Shown here: positions 1-10,287 of the stretch, piece by piece
How the letters are laid out: each line of letters begins with the position of its first letter
Position numbering within the stretch: the stretch's first letter is position 1
NCBI GenBank assembly: GCA_037349315.1
Contig: JBAIAC010000007.1
Location: 48,943,001-49,007,000, forward strand
Reading direction: 5' to 3'
DNA from: Chelydra serpentina
Taxonomy: Eukaryota > Chordata > Testudines > Chelydridae
Length of the DNA: 64,000 bases
Notes under the pieces: model-generated
What the model was told of the DNA's origin: nothing
Databases searched by the model: none
What the model saw: only the letters and a program-made list of their open reading frames with translations
Made by a program: the position numbers and the translations under genes

Positions 1-633
1 ATGAGCTGCAGAAAACTTTGATAGAATCTTCTCTTTAATCAAATATGATGTTCAAAATAATCCTTATTTCCCATTTACTATAAGAGATTTTATATTTCCT
101 ATCTGTGTTGTGTGTGTAACAAAATTTGTATAAAACAAATGCTGAAGTTAGCGTTCTGAAAAGACTATACGACAGGGTTAAAGGAAAGAAATAGTATGTA
201 GCAACTTATCATGAAGTGCTTTAAATTTAAACAGCACTGCAAAAACATGAGATAAGATCCCTGTTACAGGTTGTTCACTATAGACATTTTTAGCAACATA
301 ACTGAACCTTACTGTGTGATAACTTTAAAACAGAAAAATGACAGTGTGATAGGAATATGCTTTTTGTTTCATAACTGGACAAGCTGCCTGCATATGCCTG
401 GAGTATTTTTGTGGTCAGATGTTGTATTTATATACTCCTTTCTCTTAATATTATCACTGTTTTTATTCCAAATGTACAACACAAACCATAGTTTTTTTTT
501 AATGATATTTCTGGCTGTTTTATGTAAGTTTGGCTTACTTATAGATATTCATTCCTACGACTGTATTAATTTCTGGGTCCAGTGACTTCTCCTGTAGAAG
601 GTAGAGAGAAATGGCTTTGAAGCAGTATTCAAG
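1..633. other. SPRED1 intron, 5' part, no feature seen
   Basis: AT-rich DNA upstream of the first visible SPRED1 exon. Short open frames here have no recognisable domain and look like chance. The upstream exons (N-terminus and start of the EVH1 domain) were not found, so they should lie before this window. Confidence 0.6.
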
Positions 634-636
634 TTA

Positions 637-909
637 GGCCTAGCCTACACTCAGAAGTTTTGTAATAGAGCTGTGCCAGCAAAATCTTCCTGGTATTGCT
701 GCAGCTTATACAGGCAAAAAAAGTGCTTTCCCCAGTATAGTTTATACTGGTTTGTCAAGCAAAATAAAGCTATACTGGCAAAAGCATTTTCATGCTGGAA
801 AATGATGCCAACGCTAGGGCTCTTGCTGGTATAGAAATGTCACTAAAGAAAAATCTCACTCCTCAGTGATATTGCTATATTGGCAAAAGTTTCTAATGTA
901 GACCTGGCC
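637..909. mobile_element. Harbinger-type MITE (273 bp)
   Basis: Begins GGCCTAGCCTACACTC and ends AATGTAGACCTGGCC, which form imperfect terminal inverted repeats. It is flanked on both sides by TTA (634-636 and 910-912), the 3-bp target duplication typical of PIF/Harbinger. The interior is non-coding and repeats motifs such as 'ctggtata' and 'tatactggcaaaag'. Its ends resemble those of the large Harbinger at 4066-9158. Confidence 0.8.
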
Positions 910-1050
910 TTAGTTGAAACTGCTTGCTTGTACTGGGAAGAAATTAACAACTTATTAACTGTATTTAAGAAGTCATTTTTCAAGTAAAATTCCAAAGATG
1001 TATACTGAATATCCTTTCTTTACAAATTTGTGATATTTTCAGAGAATTAA

Positions 1051-1305
<255 letters not shown>

Positions 1306-1419
1306 TGACACCATAAAAAGTATTTTGATGTAATGCTGTTAAGTACTTAAAGATTTGCATTGTTCCACATATACTATGGGTGTAATGGTTAGACAGTTTA
1401 ATAATACTTAGAATTTCTC

Positions 1420-1600
1420 TAGTACTTTCCATCTAAGGATCCTAATATTTTGCTAATGACCTAATTCTCAAAACATGCCTGTGTAATGAAGCAGCACGAT
1501 GTCCATTTTACAAATGAGAAAACAGAGGCATACAGAGGTTTAGTGACTTACCCAGATCATGCCAGAGGCCTACGATGGTTTGACCATATCCATAAATTCC
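1420..1600 (+). repeat. MIR-like SINE, degraded
   Basis: Contains the MIR core pattern 'cattttacaaatgagaaaac' followed by 'agaggtttagtgacttaccc'. This corresponds to the conserved amniote MIR segment in sense orientation. Ends are diffuse. Confidence 0.75.
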
Positions 1601-2282
1601 CGGTCCTATACTTTAACTACAAGTCTATCATTCCCATTTGTTGATACTGTTTTGTATATATCAATGAATCCACACTAGTATCTCTAGGGGCATGTCAAAT
1701 TATATTTTCTTAGTATGTGAACTATGTAGCTGAATGGTCAGACACCTGTAAGATTACTTTCTTTGCTGAGATGCTTAGTTCATAGTAATTTTTTTAAACA
1801 ACGCTGTCAAAGTAAGCGCATTCATGAATTTTATGTAAGATCTGTGGGAAAATGTCTCATGCAAAATCTTAAGCACTGATCTAATTGACACAAAGTCCCA
1901 GAGCTGTGCTTGTATCATAGAAACTGAGAAAGTACAAGAAAAACAGTGAAACAAAGACTGTTTTGAGGTAGAAACACAAATGGGGAGGAAGCAAAAAATT
2001 AATATTTGCCAATGGAAAAGGAAGGGAATGTACCTTTCAGACGTATAAAAAGGAAAGTCAAATAATGGAAAGTTTGATATTCTATGTAGATATCCTTCTG
2101 AGATTATTTTTATGTGCATGAAGCAATGCTAGTAAAAGGCAGAATGCTAATTGTTTTGTTCTATTAAACAGACTTGTCATGAGTTGAGCTCTGAGAGAAA
2201 ATGCAAGACTAATCAATGAACGTTTGAGCACACACAGTTTTTTTCCCTTTAATGTTGATCCTTGTGTATTGTCTGTGTGCAC

Positions 2283-2400
2283 TTATTGATGGTATTCCAA
2301 AGTAACTTTTTGAATAAAATATTTTTGTCATTAGATATGTGCAACATATTGCCTTTTTACCAATTCATGCAGCTTAAGGCATAATTCTGGGTGTTGCAAG
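2283..2400 (+). repeat. Dispersed repeat, copy 1
   Basis: Shares about 100 bp of interrupted similarity with 3882-3999: both contain 'tgatggtattc', 'aactttttgaa', 'tttttgtc' and 'cattgcctttttaccaat' in the same order. The family was not recognised. Confidence 0.55.
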
Positions 2401-2842
2401 ATTCTAGTATGAGGGAGAAGCACAAAATATATTAATGCTTGAAAAATCTGTAAAATATTTAATCCAAAAAAGGTTGCTGTCTTAATTCTGATCCATGGTA
2501 GAGATTTCTGGGGGGGAAAAAAAAGCTTTTATAAGACAAGGAGAGGAAAGCAAATAAATAGGTGACTAGAAATATTCAGTGGTAAGAACACAGCAAAGCA
2601 CAATTGCAAGCTAGTTAGAAGACCATGCTGACAGGAGCAGCAGAATTACTAGGAACCTGTATTATAGGCTTGTCACCATAAATGATAAAGCAGTTTATCT
2701 GCTTATTTAAAGGTTTATGTATTTAATTCAGTTTTTATATCCTAGGTGGTTATTGAAGGTTCAGATGAAATGATTTAAGCAATATATAGTGAAGGAAGTA
2801 AAACGAATGTCGTTTATTTTTGCCCTTTTCATTTTTCCACAG

Positions 2843-2892
2843 GTTGTCTACCATTGCACAGTGATGCTGAAGTGGCTGAAGATGGCTTTCAA
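2843..2892 (+). CDS. SPRED1: SPRED1 small linker exon
   Basis: A 50-nt exon with acceptor CCACAG ending at 2842 and donor GTAAGT from 2893. It completes the split glycine codon from the previous exon (G|GT) and ends in phase 0, encoding GCLPLHSDAEVAEDGFQ. The mammalian exon as recalled is 47 nt and encodes an acidic linker starting GCP, so this one is a codon longer and strongly diverged apart from its acidic character. It lies between the EVH1 and KIT-binding domains, a part of SPRED proteins expected to be disordered. Assigned from position, matching phases and consensus splice sites. Confidence 0.88.
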
Positions 2893-3881
2893 GTAAGTGT
2901 TTTAGCTTTATAGCAATCACATAATTTAGAGTAAATGACAGTTGATTGACTTCTGTACTTTTATTTTTCTGCTTCTTCCTAGTACTTAAAATACTATAAG
3001 TTTAATTAAAGTGAGTTTTCTAGATTCAGTATTTTGGAAAGTAGTTTATAATCCAGCTCATCTCATATCTTTGTAATACATATTAAACAAGGAGATGGTA
3101 TGCCATTTTAAAAGTCCAATTTTTAAGTTTTGTTGTCTATTCCGGGGGAACATGTGTCCTGTTGAAACAAAGTCTGATTCTCTAGTAACATTTAAAGAAA
3201 AGCAGAGGAGCCAGGGTCTTTCAAAAATATACAGTTTTATTTGCTGACCAGAATATCATCGTGGTGTTGTATACTCTGCTGGCATTATACATGATTAAGG
3301 TTGTGGGGGGGGTTTGTTTTTTGTTTGGTTTGTTTTTTTGGAGGGTGTGTAACACGACTTAAGAGTCATAGAGGAAACGGTGTGAAGAGACCAGTCCAAA
3401 CAGGTTAGTCATATCGGAAAACTTCAGATAATTTTAAATAAAGCTGGTGCCATAGTTAAAGCTGTCCCTAAACATCTTTTAAAGGTTTTATTGACCCTAG
3501 CAACATTACAGGACTAATTTTTATTTGAACTGTTCTTCAGCAATTTCTATAGACAACAATGATCTTAGAGGTTAACAAGCTTCCTTAAAATATGCCACCA
3601 AAAATTACGGTACTTTGTTCAGAGACACCATTGAGTACTCTGAAACTGATATGTAGTAATAACTACCAAGTTATCATATAATTAAAAACCCATGTCACCT
3701 CTGTATAAAGCATAAGTGCTTTTCTTCATTTATAAGTGTGCATGTAAGTCCCAACTATTTATTGTAGCAAATACAAAGAAAACCATGGTTACTTTTTTGC
3801 CTTTTCAGATATCCTATTTAAATAAAACATTCTTTTTTTGTATATGCGGTTCTCCTTAAAGAATCCAGAGTCCCTCAGACA

Positions 3882-3999
3882 ACTGATGGTATTCTAAAGC
3901 AACTTTTTGAAGGAAAGATTTTTGTCTTTCGATATTAAACTCTGGTGCCGCACATTGCCTTTTTACCAATATACTGAGCTGGAACATAAAATGCACAAA
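3882..3999 (+). repeat. Dispersed repeat, copy 2
   Basis: Partner of the repeat at 2283-2400, ending shortly before the Harbinger left end. Several indels separate the copies. Confidence 0.55.
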
Positions 4000-4522
4000 A
4001 TGACAAAGATAAGATTAGCAGACTACCTGCATAATTTGAGGTCCTGGTTAAGAAACAAACTAATAGGGTACGTCTACACTACAGAATTAGGTCGAAATTA
4101 TAGAAGTCGATATATTAAAACCCGAATTTATGGAATCGATTGTGTGTGTCCCCACTAAAGAGCATTAAGACCATGAGGTCGATTGACTGTGTCCACAGTA
4201 GCGAGACTAGCATCGACCTTCGGAGCATTGCATTGCGGGTAGCTATCCCACAGTTCCCACAGTCTCCGCCGCCCATTGGAATTCTGGGTTGCGATCCCAA
4301 AGCCTGATGGGGCAGAAAACATTGTCACTGGTGGTTCTGGGTACATGTCGTCAAGCCATCAAACGTCCCTCCCTCCCTCCCTCCTTGAAAGCAATCTTTT
4401 TCGCGCCTTGTCTCCGGGGTTTCCCTGTTTGCTACGGAAGCCTGCTCAGCTCACAATTACCATACATCTCCAGTGTACGCCTGGACATTAGGTCTAGTGG
4501 GGATTCAGTCACGCTATAATAC

Positions 4523-4599
4523 GGGCAGAGGGATAGCTCAGCGTTCTGAGCGTTGGCCCGCTAAACCCGGGGTTGCGAGTTCAATCCTTGAGGGGGCCA
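4523..4599 (+). repeat. tRNA-like SINE head inside Harbinger, copy 1
   Basis: A 77-bp segment with an A-box-like 'atagctcag' and a B-box-like GAGTTCAATCC, followed by 'ttgagggggcca'. It closely resembles the head of the SINE at 26431-26610. It is a tRNA-derived Pol III promoter module rather than a functional tRNA gene. Confidence 0.75.
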
Positions 4600-4635
4600 T
4601 TCCGCCTGAGGCTGGTAGTTGCGGGATTACACAGC

Positions 4636-5056
4636 ATAAGCTCCTTGCCTTCTAGCTGCAGATGGTGCAATATGCTATAAATGGTTGTGGTCGCGGGACC
4701 ATACAGCAGCAGCTCCTTGCCTTCTAGCTGCAGATCGTACAATATGCTTGAAATTCGTGTGCTCCTGGCCGGCGGCCTATGTTGTGGCTGGCCGGGGGCG
4801 CTTGGACATAAATGGGAGTGACCGGAGTGACTCTGGTCATTCTCTTTTTTACGTTTTGTTTAAGGGAGATTCAGCACTGCCTGGAACACGGGCAGAGGGA
4901 TAGCTCAACAGTATGAGCGTTGGCCCGCTAAACCCGGGGTTGCGAGTTCAATCCTTGAGGGGGCCAGGAGAGCATATTGTACCATCTGCTGCTAGAAGGG
5001 AAGACGCCTAACCCTTGCTCACCGCATATTGTACTATCTGCAGCTAGAAGGAAATG
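4636..5056. repeat. Short direct and inverted repeats in Harbinger left region
   Basis: 'ctccttgccttctagctgca' followed by a 'caatatgct' motif occurs at about 4640-4676 and 4712-4748. Its reverse complement (starting 'gcatattgta') occurs at about 4972-5000 and 5033-5053. The second tRNA-like copy sits among these repeats. Confidence 0.75.
4890..4966 (+). repeat. tRNA-like SINE head inside Harbinger, copy 2
   Basis: A second 77-bp copy of the segment at 4523-4599, differing by only a few bases between the A box and the conserved middle. Same orientation, 367 bp downstream. Confidence 0.75.
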
Positions 5057-5222
5057 AGCCTAACCCTTGCTCCCCCCTCCCTCCGTGAAAGCAACTGAGG
5101 GGGGAGCCAAAAATCCTTTCGTGCCTTTTTTCATGCGGGCGCCATATTGCTGACACCATTGTTATCCACCCGCCGCTTCTGCTCCCACTCTGCTGTCCTG
5201 CAAACAGCATACCAGGGAAAGC

Positions 5223-6513
5223 ATGGAGCACGATCAGATCACCGCAACTGTTATCGCCGTTATGAACACCACGCGCATTGTCCAGGAGTATATGGCGAAC
5301 GAGAACCAGGAGCTGCTAGAGCAACAGGAGGCGAGGAGGGGACAGCAGCAGCCTGAGGACAGTGATGAGGACATGCACACAGACCTCTCTCAAAAAAGGC
5401 CCCCCCGCAAGGTGGACATCATGGTGGTAATGGGGCTTGTTGATACAGTGGAACGCCGATTCTGGGCCCGGGAAACAAGCACAGACTGGTGGGACCACAT
5501 AGTGCTGCAGGTCTGGGATGAATCCCAGTGGCTGCGAAACTTTCGCATGCGTAAGGGCACTTTCATGGAACTTTGTGAGTTGCTGTCCCCTGAAGCGCCA
5601 GAACACCAAGATGAGAGCAGCCCTCAGAGTAGAGAAGCGACTGGCGATAGCCCTGTGGAAGCTTGCAACGCCAGACAGCTACCAGTCAGTCGCGAATCAA
5701 TTCGGAGTGGGAAAATCTACAGTGGGGGCTGTTGTCATGCAAGTAGCCAGGGCGATCACCAAGCTGCTTGTACCAAGGGTTGTGAGTCTGGGAAATGTGC
5801 AGCTCATACTGGATGGCTTTGCAGCAATGGGGTTCCCGAACTGTGGAGAGGCAATAGACGGAACCCATATCCCTATCTTGGCACCGGACCACCAAGCCAG
5901 CGAGTACATAAACCGAAAGGGTTACTTTTCAATAGTGCTGCAAGCACTGGTGGATCATAAGGGACGTTTCACCAACATCAACGTGGGATGGCCGGGAAAG
6001 GTACATGACGCTCGCATCTTCAGGAACTCTGGTCTGTTTCAGCTTCTGCAGCAAGGGACTTTCTTCCCAGACCAGAAAATAACCGTTGGGGATGTTGAGA
6101 TGCCCATAGTTATCCTTGGGGACCCAGCCTACCCCTTAATGCCATGGCTCATGAAGCCATACACAGGTAGCCTGGACAGTAGTCAGGACCTTTTCAACTA
6201 TAGGCTGAGCAAGTGCAGAATGGTGGTGGAATGTGCATTTGGCCGTTTAAAAGCTCGCTGGCGAAGTTTATTGACTAGGTTAGATGTCAGCGAAAACAGT
6301 ATTCCCATTATTATTACTGCTTGCTGTGCGCTCCACAATATCTGTGAGAGTAAGGGGGAGACGTTTATGGCGGGGTGGGAGGTTGAGGCAAATCGCCTGG
6401 CCACTGGTTATGCGCAGCCAGACACCAGGGCTATTACAAGAGTACAGCAGGGTGCGTTGCGCATCAGGGAAGCTTTGAAAACCAGTTTCATGAATGGCCA
6501 GAATGCTGTGTGA
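5223..6513 (+). pseudogene. Harbinger DDE transposase (HARBI1-like), one frameshift
   Basis: The reading frame opens at an ATG at 5223 and gives an acidic, glutamine-rich N-terminus followed by WLRNFRMRKGTFMELCELLSP. At about 5590 it shifts to the frame that runs to the stop at 6513. The downstream part carries the DDE_4 endonuclease core of PIF/Harbinger transposases. In the frame numbered from 5518, the candidate acidic residues are D114 (in EAIDGTHIP), D202 (in LGDPAYPL) and E238 (in VVECAFGRLK). An upstream helix-turn-helix-like stretch reads YQSVANQFGVGKSTVG. The enzyme would cut and join element ends together with the Myb-like partner. The single frameshift is the only lesion seen, so the copy is recent but this frame is broken. 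Confidence 0.9.
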
Positions 6514-6781
6514 AAGTTCTGTTTTTCCCCAGTAATGAAAAGCCCCGCCCCTTCATTCGCTCTACTTCCCCTTACCCAAACCGCCCTGCCCTTCCCCCCT
6601 CGGTCACCGCTTGCAGAGGAAATAGTCATTGTTGCTTAAAAATCATGCATTCTTTATTAATTCGTAAAACACAGAGGGGGAACTATGGGGGTAACTGACA
6701 CAGTCTCCCGGGATAGGTGGTGGAGGAAGGGAAGCACCAGGATGGGTGGTGGATGAGGGAAGGACAAGAACACACAGCACT

Positions 6782-7323
6782 TTAAAACTTATTGAATGCC
6801 AGCCCTTTCTTGCTTGGACTGTTCTCTTGGCTTGAGTGGTTGGGTGCACGGAGGCCACCCAAACGCGTTCTTGGGCGTCTCGGGGATGAGGTTATGGGAC
6901 TCGGGAAGGAGGGCTGTTGGTTACACAGGGGCTGTAGCGGCGGTCTTGGCTCAGGCGGCCTTTCCTGAACCCTACGCCTTTCCTCAGCCGTAAGCCGGAG
7001 GATTTCCGTTTGATCCTCCAGTAGCCTCAGAATTGCATCCTGCCTTCTCTCTGCACGCTGACGCCACCTACTCTCTTCATCCCGCCGCTGTCTCTCTTCA
7101 TCCCGCCAGTCATTCTCTTCAGCACGCCACCTGTCCGCGCGATCAAATTCTGCCTTCCTGGACTCCGACAGTGTCTGCCTCCACGCATTCTGCTGGGCAG
7201 CCTCAGTGTGGGAGGATTGCATGAGTTCTGAGAACATATCGTCTTGATTCCTTTTTTTTTTACTTCTAATCTTCGCTAGCCTCTGGGACGGTGATGAAAG
7301 GGGTGGCGTTGAAACATTTGCAG
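6782..7323 (-). pseudogene. Harbinger Myb-like gene, second exon (coiled coil)
   Basis: Open minus-strand frame encoding a highly charged region rich in Arg, Glu and Trp (e.g. ADRWRAEENDWRDEERQRRD, then RLLEDQTEILRLTAEERRR), consistent with a coiled coil, followed by a proline-rich tail. A CCTCCCGCAG acceptor lies just before 7323. It is probably the 3' exon of the Myb/SANT-like gene that starts near 8775. Joined literally to the donor at 8247, the frames do not match, so either another junction is used or this copy has an indel. Confidence 0.7.
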
Positions 7324-8247
7324 CTGCGGGAGGAAACAAACGGGAGAGGAGTAGTTTAAAAGACACATATTAGAGAACAATGCTCCAAACATTACATATC
7401 ACATGTGCATTTGGTCCAAGGTTGCACTTTGCCTGTTATATTGAGGGTCTGCCGGTTTGGTGTGAGAGATCACACAAGCAGGTCCGGCGGGCAACAGAAT
7501 TCGGCTTGCTGGCAGCCATGGTAAGACACAGTCTATAGGCTTCTTTAACCTTCATAACATGTGGGATTGTTTTCAAACAGCAACCCCCTCATTTCCCATA
7601 ACAAACATCCTTTGGGCTGGCAATTTAAAACAAACAGGTTGGCAATTGAAAAGGGAGGGGCGGCGGTTTTCGGGTTAACATGCAGCGCGAACCTAATCTA
7701 CACCCTCCTACACACACACAGACACACATCCAAGATGTTCGCTGTTCCCCCTCCCCACACCGCGTGGGTCACAGCGGGGAAGATTTCCGTTCAGCCACAG
7801 GCAAACAGCCCAGCAGGGACGGAGCCCCTCTGAATACCCCCTTAATAAAATTTCCCGTATTTCAACCAGGTGACCATGAATGATATCACTCTTCTGAGGA
7901 TAACACAGACAGATAAAGAACGGATGTTGCTTGAATGCCAGCAAACACCGTGACCATACGCCGCCATGCTTTGCAAAGCAATGATTCCAGACTACGTGCT
8001 ACTGGCCTGGCGTGGTAGAGTGTGTTACCACAGAGCACAGGATAAGGCTGCCCTCCCCAGAAACCTTTTGCACAGGCTTTGGGAGTACATCCAGGAGATC
8101 TTTCTGGAGATGTCCCCGGAGGATTTCTGCTCCATCCCCGAACATGTTAACAGAGTTTTCCAGTAGCTGTAGCTGTACTGGCCACGAATTAATCATGAAA
8201 CACGATTGCTTATAAAACATGTATTAATTTAACAGAGGTACACTCAC
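7324..8247 (-). other. Probable intron of the Harbinger Myb-like gene
   Basis: On the minus strand this begins GTGAGTG after a CCTCTG exon end and ends CCTCCCGCAG. No coding signal was seen inside. It contains a CA-rich patch near 7710-7730. Confidence 0.55.
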
Positions 8248-8775
8248 CAGAGGTCCCTTCTCCTGCATCGAGCACGCCTTGGGAGGGTTCGTAGGGTACT
8301 GGCTCCAGGGTGACAAAGAGTTCCTGGCTCTCGGGGGGAAAAGGGCTTCTCCGCTTCCTTGCTGTGTCTGTGTGCTATTTACAGCATCATTATCATCATC
8401 ATGCTCCTCTGTGGGTTCTGATGATCCACATACGGAGTCATACCACATGGGTGGGTCAGTGGTGGCTGCACCTCCTAGAATGGCATGCAGCTCATCATAG
8501 AAGCGGCATGTCTGGGGCTGTGACCCAGAGCGGTTGTTTGCATCTCTGGTTTTTTGGTAGGCTTGCCTGAGCTCCTTAATTTTCACGCGGCACTGTTGCG
8601 CGGCACTGTTGTAGCCTCTGTCCTGCATGCCCTTGGAGACTTTGGCATACGTATTGGCGTTTCTTCTTTTGGACCCTAGCTCTGCTAGCACGGTTTCGTC
8701 TCCCCATACAGCGATCAGATCGAGTACCTCACGCTTGGTCCATGCTGGAGCTCATCTTCGGTTCTGGGACTCCAT
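8248..8775 (-). pseudogene. Harbinger Myb/SANT-like DNA-binding protein, first exon, one nonsense codon
   Basis: From an ATG at 8775-8773 the frame reads MESQNRR, then an in-frame TGA at 8754-8752, then APAWTKREVLDLIAVWGDE and on through a trihelix-type Myb/SANT domain ending CRVKIKELRQAYQKTRDAN. An acidic Asp/Glu patch and a Ser/Pro-rich tail follow. The TGA is explained by a C-to-T change at a CpG (CGA to TGA). Harbinger elements need a Myb-like partner that binds the element and helps import the transposase. A GTGAGTG donor ends the exon. Apart from the nonsense codon the domain is intact. Confidence 0.85.
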
Positions 8776-9161
8776 CAAGGTCACCTCTGCTGATGAGATC
8801 TGCGCTCACCTGCAGCTCACCACGCTGGCCAAACAGGAAATGAAATTCAAAAGTTCGCGGGGCTTTTCCTGTCTACCTGGGCGGAGCATTCGAGCTCAGA
8901 CCGCTGTCCAGAGCGGTCAGATGTTGCACTGTGGGATAGATTCAGGAGGCCAATACCGTCGAATTGCGTCCTCACTAAGCCTACATCGATTCGGCAATAT
9001 CGCTTTAAGCGCTAATCCCCTCGTTGGGGGTGGAGTGGCGAGATCGATTTTAAGAGCCCTAGAAGTCGATGTTAAGGGCTTCGTCGTGTGGATGGGTGCA
9101 CGGATCAATCGAAATAACGCTAATACATTCCACCTAAACTCGTAGTGTAGACCAGGGCTTA

Positions 9162-9470
9162 GTGAGGGGCTAATATAATTCCAGTGTATAGAAAGGATTG
9201 TAGTGCAAGTGGATAGGCAAGAGCAATCTAATTTTATCACAAAAACTTCTATTAAACTGTTCGATTTCCCCATTGGCTTGAGGGTAGTATAGGGATGACC
9301 TTCTGTGTAAAATGTTCCTCTCTGCTAAAAAAGTTTCAAACTCCAGGAAAGTAAATTGACTACCATTATCTGAAACCAGTTCTTTGGGGTTACCTTCCCT
9401 GCTAAAAACTGAAGAGAGGAACTTAATTACTGTAGCAGAAGAGATTTGCGATGTAAACGCTACCTCAGGC
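9162..9470 (-). pseudogene. Ty3/Gypsy integrase core fragment
   Basis: The minus-strand translation contains LVSDNGSQF and YYPQANGEIEQF, matching two conserved integrase core blocks (second Asp with its DNG context; the PQxNGxxE block with the catalytic Glu). Upstream, the piece DYFSKWP lies beyond the solo LTR (about 10282-10305) and becomes continuous with this fragment if the LTR and one copy of its 5-bp duplication are ignored. The frame decays near the Harbinger boundary. Confidence 0.82.
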
Positions 9471-10279
9471 TGTCATAAAAATAAAGGGAAGGGGGAGAGG
9501 GTCTGATGCAGATAAAATCCTCTTACCAGTAAAGGGTTAAGAAATGCAGGTAGCCAGACTGACACCTGACCTGGCTGGCATCTGACCAATGGGGGGACAA
9601 GATACTTTCAAATCTTAGGAGGGGGCAAGCTTTGTGTGTGGGTCTTTGTCAAACTCAGAGTGATCTTGGAGTAAAAAGGAACCAGTCATCTTTTCATCAA
9701 ATCCTCACTTTTCTAAAGTAAGTCTAGTTAGCATAGCGAGTAGATTTCTGTTTATTTTGCTTGGTGTGTGTTCCCTGTGTTAGAGGGAGGGGTTATTCCT
9801 TTTTTTTTCTGTAACTTTCAGGGTTTGTCCAGAGGGGGAATCTCTCTGAGTTTGGAAATTGAGTACCCTGTAAATTAGTTACCATCCTGATTTTACAGAG
9901 CTGATTTAACCTTCTTTGTTTTAATAAAATCCTTCTTTTAAGAAGCTGACTGTTTTCTATGGTGTTAAAAACCCCGGGGGTGGTTTTTTTTAGATCACTG
10001 TGTAACCAACTGGTTAGGAGATGATTCTCAAGCTTCCCAGGAAGGGGGGGTACGGGCTTGAGAGGATATTTTGGGGGGAAGGGAACTTCAAGTGGTCCCC
10101 TTTCCTGGATTCCTGTTTAGAACACTTGACGGTGGCAGTGGAAGAAGCATTTCTCAGGGTGCAGGGAATTTTGTACTTTGGGGGTTTTAACCTAAGCTGG
10201 TAAAAATAAGCTTAGGAGTTCTTCATGCGGGTCCCCACGTCTTTACCCTAGAGTTTAGAGTGGGGAAGGAACCCTGACA
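9471..10279 (+). mobile_element. Solo LTR, 809 bp, with 5-bp target duplication
   Basis: Starts TGTCATAAAAATAAAGGG and ends GGAACCCTGACA, i.e. TG...CA ends. It is flanked by CAGGC at 9466-9470 and 10280-10284, a clean 5-bp target duplication. An AATAAA lies at 9923-9928, which suggests + orientation. No internal coding region remains, so this is a recombination product of a longer element. It sits inside the Gypsy integrase sequence and is therefore younger. I believe this is a common turtle LTR family, from memory only. Confidence 0.88.
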
Positions 10280-10287
10280 CAGGCCAT

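Larger units (their letters stand above)
4066..9158 (+). mobile_element. PIF/Harbinger DNA transposon, near complete
   Basis: About 5.1 kb bounded by imperfect inverted ends: left GGGTACGTCTACACTAC, right reading GCCCTGGTCTACACTAC on the minus strand. The right end is followed by TTA and the left end preceded by ATA, consistent with a mutated 3-bp TWA target duplication. It carries both genes expected of Harbinger elements: a DDE transposase on the + strand (5223-6513) and a Myb/SANT-like DNA-binding protein on the - strand (8775-6782, probably spliced). The left 1.1 kb is non-coding and contains two tRNA-like segments and short direct and inverted repeats. Both genes carry inactivating lesions, but the copy is otherwise well preserved. 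Confidence 0.88.

Noticed and set aside
1775..2282. Minus-strand open frames of 114 and 66 codons
   Set aside because: No domain, no splice context, and overlapping an AT-rich intron.
4066..4066. Exact 3-bp target duplication for the large Harbinger
   Set aside because: Left flank is ATA and right flank TTA; TAG shifted by a base also fits, so the duplication is not certain.
4523..4599. Functional tRNA gene
   Set aside because: Box motifs are present, but a proper cloverleaf with acceptor stem could not be drawn, and the sequence matches the head of a SINE.
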